Part shown: positions 8,523-16,248 of the stretch, piece by piece
Layout: the number at the start of each line of letters is the position of its first letter
Position numbering within the stretch: position 1 is the first letter of the stretch
Source: Pseudomonas vancouverensis
Lineage (GTDB): Bacteria; Pseudomonadota; Gammaproteobacteria; Pseudomonadales; Pseudomonadaceae
Length of the DNA stretch: 64,000 nt
Reading direction: 5' to 3'
Assembly: GCF_004348895.1 (NCBI RefSeq)
Contig: NZ_RRZK01000027.1
Span: 84,907-148,906 of the forward strand
Notes under the pieces: model-generated
Seen by the model: the letters and a program-made list of their open reading frames with translations, nothing else
Databases searched by the model: none
What the model was told of the DNA's origin: nothing
Translations under genes and position numbers: made by a program

Positions 8523-9343
8523 AGCACGACAGCCGCGACCCGGCCACTGTCCCGCGCCTGCTGCTCGCGCTGTTGGCGCTGGCCTTGCTCTGGCCGGGTA
8601 TCCGCTTGAGCGAACTGGACCTTGGCGTGCTGCTCAAGGCCGACAGCCAGAGCGAGATGGGTCGCTTTGTCGCTACCTTCTGGCCACCGGCCCATGGCGA
8701 AGAATTCCTGCAACTGCTGTGGCAAGCCACCTTGCAGACCCTGGCGATTGCCACCGCCGGCATGGCCTTGGCCCTGTTGTTGGCGGTGCCCGCGAGCCTG
8801 CTGGCCAGTCGCGCGTTGTCGCTGTCGGCCGCCTCGCGCAGTGGTCGCCCAAGCGCCTTGGGCCGCTTGCTACGTTGGCCGGTACGCGGCCTGTTGATCT
8901 TCCTGCGCAGCGTGCCGGAAATCGTCTGGGCCTTGCTGTTCGTGCGCGCCGTCGGCCTCGGCCCGACCGCCGGAGTGCTGGCGATTGCCATCACCTACAG
9001 CGGCATGCTCGGCAAGGTCTACGCGGAAATCTTCGAGTCGGTCGACCAACGCCCCGCCCACGCCCTGATGCAGGCCGGTAGTGGACGCTTGGCTGCGTTC
9101 TGCTACGGCATCCTGCCCAATGTCGCCGCCGAACTGCTGTCATACACCGTGTACCGCTGGGAATGCGCGATACGCGCCTCGGTGGTCATGGGTTTTGTCG
9201 GCGCCGGCGGCCTGGGCCAGCAGATCGACCTGTCGTTGCGCATGTTCGCCGGCGGTGAGGTGGCGAGCATGTTGCTGACCTTCTTCGTGCTCGTGCTGCT
9301 TGCCGACCAGATCAGCCGTCTCCTGCGCTGGAGGTTTGCATGA
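8516..9343 (+). CDS. PhnE-type ABC transporter permease, first subunit
   Basis: A 275-residue inner-membrane protein with about six hydrophobic segments and the phosphonate-permease motif LLIFLRSVPEIVWALLFVRA, followed by an EAA-like loop and GFVGAGGLGQQID. It overlaps the ATPase gene by 7 bases and the second permease by 4. The two permeases are paralogues (both have RWE..IR..(S)V(L/M)GFVGAGGLGQ) and should form a heterodimeric channel. Confidence 0.88.
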   Translation: MLKHDSRDPATVPRLLLALLALALLWPGIRLSELDLGVLLKADSQSEMGRFVATFWPPAHGEEFLQLLWQATLQTLAIATAGMALALLLAVPASLLASRALSLSAASRSGRPSALGRLLRWPVRGLLIFLRSVPEIVWALLFVRAVGLGPTAGVLAIAITYSGMLGKVYAEIFESVDQRPAHALMQAGSGRLAAFCYGILPNVAAELLSYTVYRWECAIRASVVMGFVGAGGLGQQIDLSLRMFAGGEVASMLLTFFVLVLLADQISRLLRWRFA

Positions 9344-10107
9344 ACCGCCTGCTCAACCTCGTACTGATCCTGGGCATCGGCGCCGCCGTGATCGCCTCGT
9401 TCAGCTATCTGGGCATTGATCTTGACGCGCTGGGCAGCCACGACAACCTGAAGCAGATGGGTGCCTATGCGCTGCGCTTCTTGAGCCCGGATTTGAGCGC
9501 AACGCACCTGCAAGCCATCGGCCGAGGCGCGATGGAAACCCTGGCCATGTCGGCACTCGGCACCTTGCTCGCTGCGGTGTTCGGCCTGCTCCTGGCGTTG
9601 CCGGCGGCCGGGCGATTCGGTGGCTGGCTGCAGGCCGCCGCGCGCCTGCTGCTCAACGGCCTGCGAGCCATTCCGGAACTGGTGTGGGCGGCGCTGATGG
9701 TGTTCGCCGCCGGCCTCGGCCCGAACGCCGGCACCCTGGCCCTGGCCATGCACACCACCGGCGTCCTCGGTCGCCTGTTCGCCGAAGCCCTGGAAAACAC
9801 CCCGGCAGAACCGGCCCAGGCCATTCGTTTACAGGGCGGCAACGTGGTCTGGGCGTTCTGCTACGGCACCCTGCCCAACCTGTTCCCGCAGTTGCTGGCG
9901 TACATCCTCTACCGTTGGGAAAACAACATCCGCATGGCCAGCGTCCTCGGCTTCGTCGGCGCCGGTGGCTTGGGGCAGATGCTCTACGTCAGCCTCAGCC
10001 TGTTCCAGGAGGCACGGGCCAGCACCATCATTCTGGCGATGTTGCTGTTGGTGTTTGCGGTTGATGGCCTGAGTAGCTGGAGTCGGCAGCGCTGGGTCAA
10101 GGCGTGA
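9340..10107 (+). CDS. PhnE-type ABC transporter permease, second subunit
   Basis: A 255-residue paralogue of the preceding permease with NGLRAIPELVWAALMVFAAG and SVLGFVGAGGLGQMLY. The ATG overlaps the previous stop (ATGA). It is the last gene of the operon; an 860-base gene-free region follows. It presumably pairs with the first permease in the membrane. Confidence 0.88.
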   Translation: MNRLLNLVLILGIGAAVIASFSYLGIDLDALGSHDNLKQMGAYALRFLSPDLSATHLQAIGRGAMETLAMSALGTLLAAVFGLLLALPAAGRFGGWLQAAARLLLNGLRAIPELVWAALMVFAAGLGPNAGTLALAMHTTGVLGRLFAEALENTPAEPAQAIRLQGGNVVWAFCYGTLPNLFPQLLAYILYRWENNIRMASVLGFVGAGGLGQMLYVSLSLFQEARASTIILAMLLLVFAVDGLSSWSRQRWVKA

Positions 10108-10967
10108 GGCGCGATTGCGTGGACCTGCACATTCGATTGCATTCGAGTTGATCAGGCAGGTCAATGCGCAATCGGTCGAGCATTAATCTGGATCGATCAA
10201 GCATCGATCAAGAGAGCTGCTTATCGATTAATGACTCCCGGATTTTGATGCGAATCTCACGATTGAAAAGTCATCGACAAGATGCCAGCGCCCCGAGCAA
10301 AGGCTCAGTCTAGTCCGTTCAAACCAAGCCCGCGCTCATTAAGCTGTAAACGCTTTGATTGAAGTTTGGCGCGAATTGGTGGACTGCGGAATTCAATAAC
10401 TCTGCGCAATACGCCAGCCTCATTAGTGGCTCAGTCACTGGCTCAAGTGCAACTAGAGAGGCGAACATCAGCACACCAATTCAATAAACGTGCATTGACA
10501 GGTCCTCTCACTCTGTTGACGAAAGCGCCTGTTTCACCAGCACCACAAGTGCCACTATTTTAGTATTATGAAACAACTAGAAATACTTATTCTCGGTCTA
10601 AATAAGTTGCACGACTGCGTATCCTTACTAGGCTCTTGCTAGTCATGGCTGGCTTGGGCACAAGCTTATACGGCCTACTCTCGCAAGCTCGAGACGACTC
10701 CTAAAAACCATTAGCCGCGTAAATACCGGGATTTTTTTATTCAACATTGGGACAGCTCAACAACTTAAACCCGCACAGGTAAAAGGTGTTTTATTTGCGT
10801 AGCAGAAACACAAATAACGCGACACGCGGGAGAGGTCTCCACTCAGATTACAGAAGCATTACCGTCCGGTTAACCCCCGAAATCCCTCTTTGTGAAGAGA
10901 GATGACTAGACGTAACGCTGGCAGTTGCCTTGAAAGGTACGGCGCATCAAGTAAGAAGGAGCTTTAC
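10108..10967. other. Long gene-free, AT-richer region
   Basis: No convincing gene is seen on either strand. The base composition is clearly more A/T-rich than the flanking genes and codon bias is absent. Several ATCGAT-containing short repeats lie at about 10190-10225, and a small hairpin (ctctt-tgtg-aagag) at about 10888-10901 precedes the alkyl sulfatase. The last 100 bases must hold the promoter and leader of the sulfatase gene. It may be the scar of a lost gene or of an insertion. Confidence 0.5.
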
Positions 10968-12989
10968 ATGAATGCGATTGCTCGAACCTCGAATCTCAAA
11001 GCTAAAAGCACATCCACTGAAATCTGGAAACTCAGCACCTCGGTCCTGCTGGCGGCGGCCATCGCCATGACCAACCATGCCTGGGCCGCGGAATCGCCCA
11101 AGCCAGCGACAGAGGCCACCAAAGCGGCCAACGATGCCCTGCTTCAGGAACTGCCGTTCAACGACAAGACTTCGTTCGAATTGGCGCACAAGGGCTTTAT
11201 CGCGCCACTGCCCTCGGACCCGATCAAGGGCCCAAGCGGCAATATGATCTGGGACCCGAACAAGTACGGTTTCATCAAGGAAGGCGAAGCGGCCCCGGCC
11301 AGTACCAACCCCAGCCTGTGGCGGCAGTCGCAGTTGATCAACATTTCCGGCCTGTTCGAAGTCACCGACGGTATCTACCAGGTACGTAATTACGACCTGT
11401 CGAACATGACCATCGTCGAAGGCAAGCATGGCATCACCATCTTCGATCCGCTCATCTCCAGTGAAACCGCCAAGGCGGCGCTTGATCTTTACTTCAAGCA
11501 CCGTCCGAAAAAGCCGGTAGTCGCGGTGATCTACACCCACAGCCACGTCGACCACTACGGCGGCGTACGCGGCGTGGTAGATGAGAAGGACGTCAAGGCC
11601 GGCAAGGTGAAGATCTACGCGCCCAAAGGCTTCCTGGAACATGCGGTTGCCGAGAACGTCATGGCCGGGACCGCGATGAGCCGTCGCGCCAGCTACATGT
11701 ACGGCAACCTGCTGCCACCCAACGAAACGGGGCAATTAGGTGCCGGGCTGGGCACCACCACCTCTGCCGGTACAGTGACCCTCATCCCGCCGACCGACAT
11801 CATTGAGAAGACCGGCGAGAAGCATGTGATTGACGGTCTCACTTATGAGTTCCTCTATGCGCCGGGCAGTGAGGCGCCGGCCGAGATGCTGTATTACATC
11901 AAGGAGAAGAAGGCCCTGAACACGGCCGAGGACTCCACCCATACCATGCACAACACCTACTCGCTGCGTGGCGCGAAAATTCGCGAGCCGCTGCCGTGGT
12001 CCAAGTATCTCAATGAGGCGCTGAAGATGTGGGGCAACGACGTACAGGTCATGTACGCCATGCACCACTGGCCGGTCTGGGGCAACAAGGAAGTGAAGGA
12101 TCAACTGTCGTCCCAGCGTGACATGTATCGCTACATCAACGACGAAACCCTGCGCCTGGCCAACAAGGGGTACACCATGACCGAAATCGCCGAGCAGGTG
12201 AAACTGCCCAAGTCGATTGCCGACCGTTTCTCCAACCGGGGTTACTACGGTTCCCTGAACCACAACGTCAAGGCCACCTATGTTCTGCATCTGGGTTGGT
12301 TCATCGGCAACCCGGCCACCTTGTGGGAGCTGCCACCGGATGAACAAGCCAAGCGTTATGTCGACATGATGGGCGGTGCTGAAGCGGTGCTGACCAAGGC
12401 CAAGGAGTACTACGACAAGGGTGATTACCGCTGGGTCGCCGAGGTCGTCAACCATGTGGTCTTCGCCGACCCGAGCAATCAGGCGGCGAAAAACCTGCAA
12501 GCCGACACGCTGGAGCAACTGGGTTACCAGGCCGAGAGCGGACCATGGCGCAACTTCTACCTGACCGGTGCCCAGGAGTTGCGCAATGGCGTACAGAAGC
12601 TGCCAACACCGGACACCGCCAGCCCGGACACCGTCAAGGCGATGGACCTGGACCTGTTCTTCGACTTCCTGGCCATGCGCCTCAAAGGGCCTGAAGTGGG
12701 AGACAAGCACATCACCCTCAACCTGGACTTCACCGACCTGAAACAGAAGTACACGCTGGAGATGGTCAACGGTGTACTCAACCACACCGAAGGTGCGCAA
12801 GCGAAGGACGCCGATGCAACCATCACCCTGACCCGTGACACCTTGAACAACATCATGCTCAAGCAGACCACGCTGAAGGATGCTGTCACTGCAGGCAATG
12901 TGAAGATCAACGGCAACGAGGGCAAGCTTGATGAGTTGATGAGCTACATGGATAACTTCGACCTGTGGTTCAACATCGTCACCCCCTGA
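10968..12989 (+). CDS. Exported linear alkyl sulfatase (SdsA family)
   Basis: A 673-residue metallo-beta-lactamase-fold enzyme that hydrolyses medium-chain alkyl sulfates (SDS type) to alcohol and sulfate for sulfur or carbon scavenging. The signal peptide ends near NHAWA-AES (about residue 40). The Zn ligands lie in THSHVDHYGG (H191, H193, D195, H196). A central dimerisation domain follows, and residues from about 545 form the SCP2-like C-terminal domain that binds the alkyl chain. AAGGAG at 10956-10961 before ATG 10968 sets the start; an upstream in-frame ATG at 10902 is rejected. No sdsB-like LysR is adjacent. Confidence 0.93.
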   Translation: MNAIARTSNLKAKSTSTEIWKLSTSVLLAAAIAMTNHAWAAESPKPATEATKAANDALLQELPFNDKTSFELAHKGFIAPLPSDPIKGPSGNMIWDPNKYGFIKEGEAAPASTNPSLWRQSQLINISGLFEVTDGIYQVRNYDLSNMTIVEGKHGITIFDPLISSETAKAALDLYFKHRPKKPVVAVIYTHSHVDHYGGVRGVVDEKDVKAGKVKIYAPKGFLEHAVAENVMAGTAMSRRASYMYGNLLPPNETGQLGAGLGTTTSAGTVTLIPPTDIIEKTGEKHVIDGLTYEFLYAPGSEAPAEMLYYIKEKKALNTAEDSTHTMHNTYSLRGAKIREPLPWSKYLNEALKMWGNDVQVMYAMHHWPVWGNKEVKDQLSSQRDMYRYINDETLRLANKGYTMTEIAEQVKLPKSIADRFSNRGYYGSLNHNVKATYVLHLGWFIGNPATLWELPPDEQAKRYVDMMGGAEAVLTKAKEYYDKGDYRWVAEVVNHVVFADPSNQAAKNLQADTLEQLGYQAESGPWRNFYLTGAQELRNGVQKLPTPDTASPDTVKAMDLDLFFDFLAMRLKGPEVGDKHITLNLDFTDLKQKYTLEMVNGVLNHTEGAQAKDADATITLTRDTLNNIMLKQTTLKDAVTAGNVKINGNEGKLDELMSYMDNFDLWFNIVTP

Positions 12990-13016
12990 TGCTCCTACTG
13001 AGGCCTGACTGCATCA

Positions 13017-13050
13017 AGGCAAGCCACTGGCAAACGTCAGTGGCTTGCCT
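13017..13050 (+). terminator. Intrinsic terminator of the alkyl sulfatase gene
   Basis: A perfect 13-bp stem (aggcaagccactg/cagtggcttgcct) with an 8-nt loop, followed by cttgttgttc, 27 bases after the stop codon. This is a good rho-independent terminator. Confidence 0.8.
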
Positions 13051-13120
13051 CTTGTTGTTCTATAGATACGAAAAGCCCCGGTATGCCTTGGTGGCACTGA
13101 TCGCTCGCTGTCTGGAAATG

Positions 13121-15022
13121 CTATTTCACGAGCAATTCACGCACCCGAGTTCCGAGGGTTTCAACGGCAAAGGGTTTGGTCAGCACGTGCATGCCCGACT
13201 TGAGCTGCCCCTTTCCAATGGCTGCGCTTTCGGCATACCCGGTGATGAACAGGGTCTTCAGATCAGGGCGCAGTTCCATCCCGGCGTCGGCCATCTGTCG
13301 ACCGTTCATGCCACCGGGCAGACCCACGTCGGTGACCAGCACGTCGATGTGTATATCCGAACGAAGCAGTTTGAGTCCCGCCGTGCTGTCGCCGGCCTCA
13401 ATCACCGTGTAACCAAGTTCGCCCAGCACATCCGCCATCAGCATGCGTACGGTCGGCTCGTCGTCCACCAGCAGCACCGTCTCACCGTGCTGCTCGACCG
13501 CCACTGCCGCCTTGCCGGGCGTTGGTTCGTCCTGGGGGATGACGCCATTGTGCCGAGGCAAGTAGATCGACACCGTCGTGCCTTCGCCCACCTTTGAATC
13601 GATGCGCACTTGCCCGCCAGACTGCTGGGCAAAACCGTAGATCATCGAGAGACCGAGGCCCGTGCCCTGGCCAATGGGTTTTGTCGTGAAAAACGGCTCG
13701 AACACATGGGCCATCACCTCTGGCGACATACCCATGCCGGTATCCGTAACGGACAGGCAAAGGTATTGCCCTTCAGCCAAATCACAAACGCGAGCTTGCT
13801 CAAGATCCAGACATTGGTTGGTGGTCTGCAACGTGATGCGGCCACCGTCAGGCATGGCATCGCGGGCGTTGATGCAGAGGTTGAGCAAGGTATTTTCAAG
13901 CTGGCTGGCATCGACGAGCACTGGCCACTGGTCTGCGCTTCCCAGTGTTTCGACCTGGATGCCGGGCCCCACTGTTCGCTGGATCAGCTCGGTCATTCCA
14001 TAAATCAGCGTATTGGCATTCGTGGGGCGCGGTTCGAGCGTCTGGCGACGGGAGAACGCCAGGAGGCGGTGGGTCAACGTGGCCGCGCGCTTGGCGGCGC
14101 CCTCCGCAGCAGCCATGTACTTGTGGATTTCGCTCCAGCGCCCCTGGGTGATGCGTCGGCTCATCAGTTCAAGGGAGCCTGAAATGCTCGCGAGCAAATT
14201 ATTGAAATCGTGGGCCAGGCCACCCGTCAACTGCCCCACCGCTTCCATCTTCTGTGACTGGCGCAGCTTCTCTTCGGCCTGCATCAACCTGGTTGTTCGT
14301 TCTGCCACACGCTGCTCCAGTGTTTCGTTGAGCCGAAGCAGTTTGGCCTCGGTCTGGCGCTGCCGCTCTTCGATTTCACGCAGGGCGCTGCACGTGCGGG
14401 CAAGCTCCTGTTCGCGGGCACGCAACGCCTCCTCGGCCATGGTGCGCTCCAGCAAGTCGGCGGCCTGGCGCGCCAGGATATCCAGCAGTCGCAGGTCTCG
14501 TTCGGAGGGTTGATGTGGCTCGCGCCAGTGAGTGGAGATCATGCCGAGCAAATGGCCGTTGCGCGACATCAGCGGTGTGGTCTGCGCGGAACGGATACCC
14601 GCGCTGCGAAAGGCAAGCAGGTCTGGCGTCCCGGCAATGTCGTCCCATTGCTCAAAGTCGGCAATGATTGCCCGCCGCCCCAGCTTGAGCGCCAAAGTGC
14701 AACTGCTGTAGGCCGCAGGGTTCACCCATTGCCAGAATCCGACAGCTTCGGCTGACAACCCGCGTGAGCACAGGAGTTGAAGTTCACCACCGTGCCCCGA
14801 GGAATGCCCGTGAGGGCAAAGCAGTTGCATCGTGCCGAATTGCGAGCCGGTGATGGAGACTGCCGCATCAACGATCTTGCCGTAGAGCGCTTCGCGATCC
14901 TGCTCACCAATCAACTCGACGCTGATGCGGTGCAAGAGATCGATATCGGAGGGGTCATTATTCGATGCCCTGGAGGAATCAGGAGCAAGCTCCACCGGAT
15001 AGGCGACATGCAGAGGGTTCAT
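13121..15022 (-). CDS. Cytosolic hybrid histidine kinase: GAF, HisKA, HATPase, receiver
   Basis: A 633-residue hybrid sensor kinase. Residues about 35-190 form a GAF domain, 195-260 a coiled coil, then HisKA with the phospho-acceptor H271 in GGLAHDFNNLLA, the ATPase domain (N box LNLCINARDAMPDGG, G box GTGLGLSM), and a C-terminal receiver with the Asp in VLVTDVGLPGG and the Lys in LTKPF. There is no membrane segment, so the signal is intracellular. AGGAG lies before ATG 15022. No response regulator with an output domain is adjacent, so its target is unknown. It lies downstream of the arylsulfatase/FGE genes on the same strand and could be co-transcribed. Confidence 0.9.
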   Translation of the reverse strand: MNPLHVAYPVELAPDSSRASNNDPSDIDLLHRISVELIGEQDREALYGKIVDAAVSITGSQFGTMQLLCPHGHSSGHGGELQLLCSRGLSAEAVGFWQWVNPAAYSSCTLALKLGRRAIIADFEQWDDIAGTPDLLAFRSAGIRSAQTTPLMSRNGHLLGMISTHWREPHQPSERDLRLLDILARQAADLLERTMAEEALRAREQELARTCSALREIEERQRQTEAKLLRLNETLEQRVAERTTRLMQAEEKLRQSQKMEAVGQLTGGLAHDFNNLLASISGSLELMSRRITQGRWSEIHKYMAAAEGAAKRAATLTHRLLAFSRRQTLEPRPTNANTLIYGMTELIQRTVGPGIQVETLGSADQWPVLVDASQLENTLLNLCINARDAMPDGGRITLQTTNQCLDLEQARVCDLAEGQYLCLSVTDTGMGMSPEVMAHVFEPFFTTKPIGQGTGLGLSMIYGFAQQSGGQVRIDSKVGEGTTVSIYLPRHNGVIPQDEPTPGKAAVAVEQHGETVLLVDDEPTVRMLMADVLGELGYTVIEAGDSTAGLKLLRSDIHIDVLVTDVGLPGGMNGRQMADAGMELRPDLKTLFITGYAESAAIGKGQLKSGMHVLTKPFAVETLGTRVRELLVK

Positions 15023-15118
15023 GGCTGCTCCTGTGGAGCTGGAATAAGCAGCAGGCAGACTATCAGTTAAACCCCCACAGGGCGACGGTCCGCGCTGACC
15101 TTGCTGGCGCCGTAGGGG

Positions 15119-16234
15119 TCAGTGTGCGCCCTCCCACTGCTCCTCGCTCATCGCCAGGCGAAACCCGAGATGTGACATCGGGTTGGCGGGATCGGAGCCT
15201 TGTCTGGCACTGGTACGAAAGCTGGTGCAGTAACTGTCGCTGCACAGGAACGACCCGCCGCGAATCACTCGCTGCGGCGCGTTGGCGGCCTCCCCCAGTG
15301 CCGGATCATAACTGTCGTCTGGGCCCTTCGGATTCACCGATACGCCACCCGTGGACTGACGCTCGGTAACCAGCTTGAAGGCATCGGTGCGGTACCAGTC
15401 TGCGACCCACTGCCAGACGTTACCCGACATATCGTACAAGCCATAGGCGTTGGCCGGATAAGTGGCCACCGGCTTGGTGCCGATCTTGAACAGGGTGCTG
15501 GCACTGGTCACCGGAAAGGGTTGCGCATCGTTCCAGGTGTTGGTCATCTGCTTGCCATCCGGGGAAAACTCGTTGCCCCAGGCATAGGTGGCCTGCTCCA
15601 GCCCGCCCCTGGCGGCGTATTCCCACTCGGCCTCGGTCAGCAGCCGCTTGTTGGCCCAGCGTGCGTAGGCCTGGACATCGGCATAGGACACCTGCACCAC
15701 CGGATGGGCGTCCTTGCCCTCGATGTTGCTTTGCGGGCCGGTGGGATGGCGCCAGTTCGCACCGGGCACAAACACCCACCACTGGCTGAAATCATTCAGT
15801 GGCACCGGTCGCTCGCTGCCGACAAACACCATCGCCCCTGGTACCAGCAGGCTGTCGTCCGGTTTGGGCGTGCCGGGTGGCAACTGCACCTTCAGGTCTT
15901 CCCAATCGGGTTTGCGCTCGGCGGTGGTGACATAGTGGGTGGCGGCCACGAACCGGGCAAAGTCGGCATTGGTGACGTCGTAGCGATCGACCCAATAGCC
16001 CTCCAGTCGCACTTTGTGTACCGGCCCCTCATTGGGCTGGGCCTTCTTGTGGTCGCTGCCCATCAGAAACTCACCGGACGGAATCCAGACCATGTTCATC
16101 GGACCGGACTTGCCGTCCCCCACCGTCAACGGCGCAGGCCCACGCCAGTGCTGGTAACCCGCATACGACAGCCCGGCACCCACCACCAGCAATGGCAGCA
16201 GTACCATGCCCCAGCGTCGCTTCCTTACCTGCAT
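15119..16234 (-). CDS. Membrane-anchored formylglycine-generating enzyme (sulfatase-modifying factor)
   Basis: A 371-residue FGE-sulfatase domain protein that oxidises the active-site cysteine of sulfatases to formylglycine. Both catalytic cysteines are present in RGGSFLCSDSYCTSFR (about C331 and C336), with the C-lectin-like core from about residue 45 (WIPSGEFLMGSD, LLTEAEWEYAARGG, DMSGNVWQWVADW). The N-terminus RKRRWG plus a hydrophobic helix (about residues 9-28) is a signal anchor, placing the catalytic domain in the periplasm. ATG 16234 is preferred because AGGAG sits six bases before it; ATG 16252, overlapping the sulfatase stop (ATGA), is the alternative. It directly follows its likely client. 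Confidence 0.92.
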   Translation of the reverse strand: MQVRKRRWGMVLLPLLVVGAGLSYAGYQHWRGPAPLTVGDGKSGPMNMVWIPSGEFLMGSDHKKAQPNEGPVHKVRLEGYWVDRYDVTNADFARFVAATHYVTTAERKPDWEDLKVQLPPGTPKPDDSLLVPGAMVFVGSERPVPLNDFSQWWVFVPGANWRHPTGPQSNIEGKDAHPVVQVSYADVQAYARWANKRLLTEAEWEYAARGGLEQATYAWGNEFSPDGKQMTNTWNDAQPFPVTSASTLFKIGTKPVATYPANAYGLYDMSGNVWQWVADWYRTDAFKLVTERQSTGGVSVNPKGPDDSYDPALGEAANAPQRVIRGGSFLCSDSYCTSFRTSARQGSDPANPMSHLGFRLAMSEEQWEGAH

Positions 16235-16248
16235 ACCCGTCTCCTGAT

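Noticed and set aside
10366..10563. 65-codon frame in the gene-free region
   Set aside because: No RBS, no codon bias, and low-complexity sequence; not different from chance in an AT-richer stretch.
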